From contig OW804094.1 of assembly GCA_942159475.1 (NCBI GenBank), positions 17,878,067 through 17,942,066 of the forward strand: 64,000 bases of DNA, read 5' to 3'. Every line of letters starts with the position of its first letter. Position 1 is the first letter of the stretch. Origin of the DNA: Sthenelais limicola. Taxonomy: Eukaryota; Annelida; Polychaeta; Phyllodocida; Sigalionidae. The notes below the pieces were generated by a model. The model was not told the origin of the DNA. It did no database searches and saw nothing but the letters and a program-made list of their open reading frames with translations. Positions 57,127 through 64,000 of this stretch are shown here, one piece after another. The position numbers were made by a program, and so were the translations under genes.

Positions 57127-58302
57127 ATATGGGTGAAATTTCCAGAAAATGCACAATTCACATATAGAAACCCTCACAAATAACCCGAATTTAATACAAA
57201 AATGAGACTCAAAACACAATTCGCCATAACCAACACATCCTTTGAATCAACTCAATGCCAAATATATTTAGATACCTGGTATTTATCCTAATTTAGCCGA
57301 ATTTCATACATGTGTAGAGCTGCCAATTGTACTTTTTCTGGCGATCTGACCCTTATATATAGATTATAGTATCCATAATTTTTCAGCCTAATTTTTCAGA
57401 ATATACCAAATGTGTAGATCGTACATTTTCTGATGATCTGACCCAGCTCTTACAGCAGATGTTTCTGTTCTGTTTTAATTCTCTGTACTTTATACAGAAT
57501 TATATCTGCATTCTTAGGGATTTTGATTTTAAAAAATAAAATAAAATATATGAGGTAGGAATGAAGTAGGAATGAAAGCTAATGGAGTAGGTGCCTGGAA
57601 TTCACCTTCACCAATCCTTCCAAATAACCCAAATTTAAGTGAAAAGTGACGTTCAAAATGCAGTTTAACACAATAAAAGAGATACTTTTAATCAACACAA
57701 TGCCAAAGATACTCTGACATACCCATTATTTATGAGTTTTCTGTCTAATTTAACAGAAGTTACCAAATTTCTAGAGCTGCCAATTGTGTATTTTCTGAAA
57801 ATCTGACCCAAGTTTAGTCACACTGGGTAGCACATATGGTCTTCCTATGAATTAAGTACATGGAGTATATTAGGTACTCTATTAGTAATTATCCACTCGA
57901 AAAATATAAATAACTTTTTTTTTTTCAAAAATAAAGATATCAAACGTAACAAAAGTCTCATAAAAGCTGTGATATTCGTGAAATTCTTGCAATGTTTTTA
58001 TAAAAATGTTGCCAAATATTCGTATGTCAGATTTCTTCAAAATCCATCCCAGGATGCATTGTACAGACATGCGCAGTGGCACATGCAAGTCCTCTATTGT
58101 TAACCTCTCTCTTAAGTTATATTAATTACATTTCTAATACTACTTGGATTCTATCAACACTCTACTACTTCAAATTTCGTTCTTCTAACTTCAACTCACA
58201 TAGTAAGCTGGTATCTCCATCAATTACAGATTTACATCTGTATAAGTCCTTACATATTCATATTACAGTTAGTTCAATTCAGTAGCCGCTAATTTATAAA
58301 TG
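57127..58302. other. Intron-like stretch, decayed MITE copies
   Basis: Diverged family 1 copies at about 57,127-57,355 and 57,595-57,808, a family 2 remnant near 57,850-57,950 and a fragment of the GGGGATTTGCAT element near 57,957-58,100. No gene. Confidence 0.5.
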
Positions 58303-58678
58303 GGCCAGATTTTCAGAAAATGTACGATCGGTAGCTGTACACATTGAGTAAATTCTGCAAAATTAGGCTGCAACTTGGCCAATACTAGGAAAATTCGAGT
58401 ATATTCGGCATTGCATTGATTCTAGCAATCTGTTTGGCTAGGTTGAACTGTATTTTGAACATTATTTTCGTCTGAAATTTGGGTTATTTGAGAAGATTGG
58501 CACATGCAAGTCCCCTATTGACCCCTATGACCTCCCATTGTCGGAGATGTGTCCCCTCAATGTGACCAAGGTCGAAATAAACGTGTACAAATACAAACAA
58601 AAGTCCATTAGATGGTTCCAATGAAATGTTCTATTGATAAGGACACAGTTAAGTTCAATGTATACCTTTGGTATATAT
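58303..58678. mobile_element. MITE family 1 copy lacking its right end
   Basis: Starts GGGCCAGATTTTCAG and runs to the AGAAGATTGG box near 58,500, where CACATGCAAGTCCCC sequence takes over. Confidence 0.7.
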
Positions 58679-58913
58679 GGGTCAGATTTTCAGAAAATGT
58701 ACAATTGGCTGCTGTACACATTTGGTAGATTCTGCTAAATTTGGCTGCAATTTGGTAAATTCTAGGTAAATCCGAGTATATTCGGCATTGCATTGATTTT
58801 AGCAATCTGTTTGGTTAGGTTGAACTATATTTTGAACTTTATTTTCGTCTGAAATTTGGGTTATTTGAAAGGATTGGTGAAAGTGAATTGTACATTTTCT
58901 AAAATTCTGACCC
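58679..58913. mobile_element. MITE family 1 copy, TSD ATAT
   Basis: 235 bp, ATAT on both sides. A more diverged relative follows at about 58,929-59,154. Confidence 0.85.
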
Positions 58914-59308
58914 ATATATTGAACTTAAGGGTCAGATTGTCAGAAAATGTACAATCGGCATGCATGCTAAATTCTGCTAAATTGGACTGAAATGTGGCCA
59001 AAGTTAGGTACATCTGAATATATTTGGTATTTAGTTGATTAAAAAAACATGTTTGGTTATGTTCAACTTTATTTCGAATGTCATTTTGTCTTAAATATTG
59101 ATTATTTGCAAGGATTGGCAAAGGTCAATTGTGCATTTTCTGGCGATTTCACCCAAAAGGTACAACATTTGCTTAAGATTATTACTTTATTTATGTTTGT
59201 AGTCGATTTATAGCGGATCTAGAGTTCACCATACCTCTGAATCTTATCAACATCTTTATTCAGGATTTTTTTTTTATAGATTTTATTTCAACTAGGTATA
59301 ACAGGTAT

Positions 59309-59541
59309 GGGACAGATTTTCAAAAAATGTACAATTCAATTCCACCAATCCTCTCAAATAACCCACATTTAAGACAAAAATGAGCTTCAAAATGCAGTTT
59401 AACATAACAGAACTTTAAATCAATGTGGTACGTACCAAATATACTCAGATATACCCGGTATTTTTCATTGTTCAGCCTAATTTAGGAGAATTTCCTAAAT
59501 GTGTAGAGCTACCAATTGTACATTTTCTGAAAATCTTACCC
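59309..59541. mobile_element. MITE family 1 copy
   Basis: Left flank GTAT, right flank ATAT. Confidence 0.8.
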
Positions 59542-60481
59542 ATATCCCCTTTTCGGGGTTTCTCACCCGCCCCTAGATGCTTACAAGGATGCATGCAAGA
59601 GGATATTTGGGGGGAGAATATATTTCTATTTACAAAAAGAGACCTTATATAGTAGCTGAATCGTTTTGGTTTTTTTAAATATTATAACAACCAAATTGCC
59701 ACTCAGATTCATTGATGGAGTGTTTTTGGCTGATAAAGAGGCTAACGATTACTGATCTTACTGACTTTTTTTTAACTTTTAACCTACCTTTTTGTCACTC
59801 TGATTTTTCTGATGGAGTGTTAAAGGTAAATTAGACAAGATTTCAGCCTAAGAGCGGTCTACAACAAGAAATAGTTAACAGTGATCAGTTTACATTTATA
59901 TATTTATTTCCGGTTCATGTAGAAGATTGCGTTTCCAAGGGAAACGAAGATTGATGTCAGTTAAATATAAAATTCGAGAGGGAGGTATAGTAGGAGGGAG
60001 TGGAAGGGGAGACAGAACACATGAAATCCTTATCCCATATATGACTGGTCAGTCCATGTAATTCTGTTGGTCCCTTTAACACTTTGCATATGAGGCATCT
60101 TATTTCTCAGCTTGCCACTTTAATTCACACATGGTCTACCCTTTAATTCACACCTAAACGCCATCCCCTCCCCCTCCCAGCCATTACCAGCATGATTCTG
60201 ATCCCATCTACTGATATCAGAATCAACAGATTCTTCACACTGATATCCAGGATGGGAGGAGCCAAGATGCTATCAATGATTGACAGATCTCACCCCAATT
60301 CAATTAGATTGATGATAACATCAATCTAAAAAGGTTACAACGTTCTGTATCAATATTGGTGCTAGGCCTTGGCCCTCTCTTAAAAGAAACATGAAATATT
60401 ACACTCTAGTACAATATGCACTAAACAGCGAGTGCCTTTAAAACCTTATCAACATTTTCTTTTAACAATATCATTTATACT
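59542..60481. other. Gene-free intron-like stretch
   Basis: No repeat family or gene recognised. A short GATTTTTCTGATGGAGTGTT-like duplication lies near 59,710 and 59,800. Confidence 0.4.
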
Positions 60482-60992
60482 GGGTCAGGGCACCAGAAAA
60501 TGTACAATCGACAGTTCTACACATTTATGAAGTTCTGCTAAATTAGGCCAGAAAATGATAAATACCTGGTATATCTGAATATATTTGGTGTCACGTTGAT
60601 TCAAGAGCTGTGTTTGGTTATGTTGAACTGTGTTTTTAGCCTCATTTTTGTACTTAATTCGAGTTATTTGGGAGGGTTTCTGAATGTGAATTGTACATTT
60701 TCTGGACATTTCCCCCTCATCAGGGTTTTTCAGTTCGTTTCAAAATATGTACAGGTCAAATTTTCAGAAAATGTACAATTTGCAGCGGTACACATTTAGC
60801 ACATTCTGCAAAATGAGGGTGCAATTTGGTCAATACTAGGTAAATTCGAGTATATTCGGCATTGCATTGATTCTAGGAATTAGTCTGGTTAGTTGAACTG
60901 TATTTTGAACTTTATTTTCTTCAGAAATTTGGGTTAGGCCTATTTGAGAAGATTGGTCAAGTTGAATTGTACATTTTCTGAAAATCTGACCC
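60482..60992. mobile_element. Two MITE family 1 relatives
   Basis: A diverged copy at about 60,482-60,714, then a better copy at 60,753-60,992 with GTAC on both sides. Confidence 0.75.
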
Positions 60993-61052
60993 GTACACAT
61001 TACATTGATACACAATAAAGCTTAAATACATTCACCTTTTCCTATATTTCAG

Positions 61053-61159
61053 ACAATTATTTTTATACGTAATTCTATAACCGGGGAGGAATCCATTTTT
61101 AACCCTTTAAGACATCAACGCCCGCATGCAGTGAAAAAAGGTTTAACAGATCTGGAATA
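61053..61159 (+). CDS. Host gene, internal exon C
   Basis: 107 bp between CCTATATTTCAG and GTAAGT. It starts in phase 0, as required after exon B, and ends after two bases of a codon; the frame is open. The reading has R-N-S-I-T-G-E-E-S and N-P-L-R-x-x-R-P. This faintly recalls the N-terminal N-P-x-T-G and R-x-K-R-P pattern of galactose-1-phosphate uridylyltransferase-like proteins, too weak to name the gene. Further exons must lie to the right of 64,000 or in 61,160-64,000. Confidence 0.62.
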
Positions 61160-61283
61160 GTAAGTAAATCACTTTCTTAACTCTTGACCTTTTTTACCTT
61201 TTTTTATTCTATGTCTTGATGAGGATATATATAGTTCAGGCCAACAAGATTTGTAAGCATTAAAATTGGTGTGACTATCAACT

Positions 61284-61690
61284 GTGATGTGTTTCAGGAA
61301 AATGAGTCATAAGTCGCAAAATTGCTATTTTTAAGTAATTTATTTATAAGATATATTTGTTGGAATATTCTAATTTTTGGGGTACTTAATGCTGCTAGTA
61401 AAATCAATACATGTAGGAAATTTAATGGCAATTCATTAAATATATCCATGCATTCCTAAGGTCATCTTATGGAGTATATTTATGTTCTTTATTAGTAATT
61501 ATCCACCCAAAAATATCAATAACTTTTTTTTCAAAAATAAAGATATCAAACTTATAATATAGAAACACTACTTAGATATCCTTGATGTTTACTACCATTA
61601 GAATCGGCTTGAGTTCATCTATTTAAATATGACGATATCTCAAAATCCATCTTTTTGCGACTTGTGACTCATTTTCCTGAAACACATCAC
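61284..61690. mobile_element. MITE family 2 copy
   Basis: 407 bp with both ends; flanks AACT/AATT. Confidence 0.85.
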
Positions 61691-62682
61691 AATTTTAGTC
61701 ACAAAACCCTTATTTTATTGTTTTTGTTTGAGGTTTGTATTCATGTGTAGACATTTTACAATTGTCTATTTTGTTAATTAGATACATGCGCAATGTTTCA
61801 GAGCAGAGAACACATTTAAATATTTTGATTTCGGAACGTAACTTTACGTTCTTCACTTCACTTCGACTTCACTTTATTTCATAAGCTACAGTACAATAAT
61901 GATGTTTTCAGCTCACATCTAGATAGATATAGAATCATTACACAGGAATTTACTATGTTTATGAAAAATGTAGTATAATTGGGAGAAATCGCCAGAAAAT
62001 GTACAATTGGTCTTCACCAATCCTCTCAAATAACTCAGATTTCAGGCGAAAATAAAGTTCAAAATACAGTTTAACATAACCAAACAGATTGCTAGAATCA
62101 ATGCAATGCCGAATATACTCGAATTTACCTAGTATTGACCAAATTGCAGCCAAATTTAGCAGAATCTACCAAATGTATACAGCTGCCAATTGTACATTTT
62201 CTGGAAATCTTATCCAGTATTTATCGATACTCATGCTTAGTGCATATATAATTCAACTTCAAAGACTACCAGAACAGTAGTATACAGTATACTCAATAAA
62301 ATAATTAATAATAATAATTATTTTGGTTTTCTGAAAAAATGAAGTAAAGTTATATTAAAGAAGGAATAGACGAAAATCATAGTCATAAAGATACAAATAA
62401 CATGGCACGCGTCGATAAAACCAGAAACAGGGGCTGTGTCACTAAGTAAATATACCATGGGCAGAAAAAAACAGACGCCGTGCGTCAATTCGTGGATACA
62501 CCTTTGTTTTCAAACTTACCTCACAGCAGTCTCAGACACACTTTAGAATTGCATAACAATCTGCGAGCTCAATATTAACACTGAAAAAGCTACTCGCAGA
62601 TCGTTATGCAATGGGAGCATAAATATATACTATTGTCCGAATCTTGAGTATATAACCCCAATCGTGACCCTATAAGTCAATT
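61691..62682. other. Intron-like stretch with one MITE
   Basis: A family 1 relative at about 61,981-62,216 with altered ends (ATCGCCAGAAAAT). Nothing else recognised. Confidence 0.5.
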
Positions 62683-62975
62683 GGGTCAGGTTTTCAGAAA
62701 ATGTACAATTGGCAGGTCTACACATTGAGTGAATTTTGCAAAATTAGGCTGCAATTTGATCAATACTAGGTATATCTGAGTAGATTTGGCATAGCGTTGA
62801 TTCTAGCAACCTGTTTGGTTAGGTTGAACTAAATTTTGAACCTGATTAATGTATTAAATTTGGGTTATTTGAGAGGATTGGTGAAGTTGAATTGTACATT
62901 TTCTGGCGATTTCACCCATATACTATTGTCCGAATCTTGAGTATATAACCCCAATCGTGACCCTATAAGTCAATT
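62625..62975. repeat. MITE family 1 copy flanked by an exact 58-bp direct repeat
   Basis: The MITE is 62,683-62,917. The 58 bp before it (62,625-62,682) and after it (62,918-62,975) are identical by eye. Confidence 0.85.
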
Positions 62976-63093
62976 ATATAATATGGAAATATCCTTTTAG
63001 TAGGGCTGGCCAAGCCAAATGCCTGAAGGTATTGAACGGTAACACAATGGCAACACATTCTTGATGAGGCTTTGCTGGCCGGCAGCTTTATAT

Positions 63094-63335
63094 GCGTCAG
63101 ATCTTCAAAAAATGTACAATTGGCAGCTGTACACATTTAGTAAATTCCGCTAAATCAGTATTGAAAATGGTCAATACAAGTTATACCTGAGTATATATTT
63201 GTATTGATAACACCTTGATTCAAACAATGTTTTGGGTTGTAATGAAGTGTATTTTGAACCTCACTTTTGTCTTAAATTTGTGTTATTTGAGAGGATTGGT
63301 GATGGCGAATTGTACATTTTCTGGCGGTTTTACCC
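63094..63335. mobile_element. MITE family 1 copy
   Basis: Starts GCGTCAGATCTTC and ends with an altered TGGCGGTTTTACCC end. Confidence 0.75.
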
Positions 63336-63468
63336 ATAACCAGCCTCAGCCTGGTGCCAAATGAATGTTTTTTTATCCCCAAGCGACGAGAATAATACTT
63401 TTTTATAAATATATAGCCTCGAACCATTGCTAACGCCTGTGGAAGGTTTCGGTTTAATACCGGCACTA

Positions 63469-63701
63469 GGGACAGCTTTTCAGAAAATGTACAATTGGCA
63501 GCTGTACACATTTAGTCAATTTTGCCAAAATTAGGCTGCAATTTAGCCAATACTTAAATTCGAGTATATTCGGCATCGCATTGATTCTAGCAATCCGTTT
63601 GGCTAGGTTGAACTGTATTTTGAACTTTATTTTCGTCTGAAATGTGGGTTATTTGAGAAGATTCGCGAAGTTGAATTGTACATTTTCTGAAAATCTGACC
63701 C
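63469..63701. mobile_element. MITE family 1 copy
   Basis: Full length with a damaged left tip and intact right end (AAAATCTGACCC). Confidence 0.8.
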
Positions 63702-64000
63702 ACGTATGTATACCTTTAGTGGATTAAGAACGGGAGCCTGTATGGGCGAGTGGGGGGGGGGGGGGGGGGGGTAGCACCAACCTCTCTTTTGCTGCCAAAA
63801 AGAAGTTGAATTAATTCGAAAATCACATTTGAGATGATTGGTGAAGGCGAATTGTACATTTTCAAATTTATGACTCGATTTTTTTCTATTTTCATTATTG
63901 AAAGCATGTATAATAAATCAGTTAACTAACTCGTTGGTTTCAGTCGTTTGGAATATTGCACACGTTGCTATGCAACTCGTGCAATATTCACAATCCTTCA
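63702..64000. other. Right edge, no gene
   Basis: A poly-G tract at about 63,752-63,770 and a family 1 right-end fragment at about 63,835-63,865. No exon recognised. Confidence 0.5.

Overview
This is an AT-rich, intron-bearing and repeat-dense segment of an animal nuclear genome, most likely a marine invertebrate; the sequence alone does not give the phylum. Three things are laid out in it: (1) the right-hand part of a double-stranded DNA virus-like element of the polinton/adintovirus/adenovirus type, about 1-11,300; (2) a complete Ngaro-type tyrosine-recombinase retrotransposon, 13,955-19,504; (3) about 44 kb of host DNA packed with short non-autonomous DNA transposons, inside which exons of at least one host gene can be traced.

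Viral part. A hexon-like capsid protein (only its C-terminal part lies in the window) overlaps the start of an adenain-type cysteine protease, the same order as hexon and protease in adenoviruses. Two genes for single-pass membrane proteins follow, reading away from each other from a shared control region. Both have a signal peptide and a cysteine cluster like the N-terminal cap of leucine-rich repeat proteins, and they look like diverged paralogues. One is a single exon; the other has four exons joined by phase-0 introns. Next, on the minus strand, come an 85-aa gene and a two-exon gene with a clear TATA box. Two tandem paralogues of an unrecognised cysteine-rich protein follow, then a block of repeated CTTATCTCC-type (GATA-like) boxes. 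All these frames are intact, so this copy is young, active or selected. Polymerase, integrase and packaging ATPase, if present, would lie to the left of the window.

Ngaro element. The order is A1 - gag - RT/RNase H - tyrosine recombinase - B1 - A2 - B2, with 155-bp A repeats and 232-bp B repeats that are nearly or fully identical. The gag/RT junction carries a textbook -1 frameshift signal: an A-AAA-AAC heptamer, a 7-nt spacer and a 10-bp hairpin.

Host part. Two MITE families dominate: family 1 (ends GGGTCAGA..., about 235 bp) and family 2 (ends GTGATGTG..., about 400 bp). Both make 4-bp, mostly A/T target duplications, and their ends share an AAAATG block at the same offset. Several insertions sit inside one another and prove the target duplications: family 1 in family 2, family 2 in family 1, a 1.46-kb element with a 9-bp duplication in family 1, and a TTAA-specific MITE in family 1. 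Also present are a 28-bp minisatellite (about 52 units), a GGCTG/GGCTA satellite framed by terminal inverted repeats, and several long hairpins. Exons at 54,459, 56,321 and 61,053 have matching splice phases and belong to one host gene; a possible first exon with a signal anchor is at 34,383.
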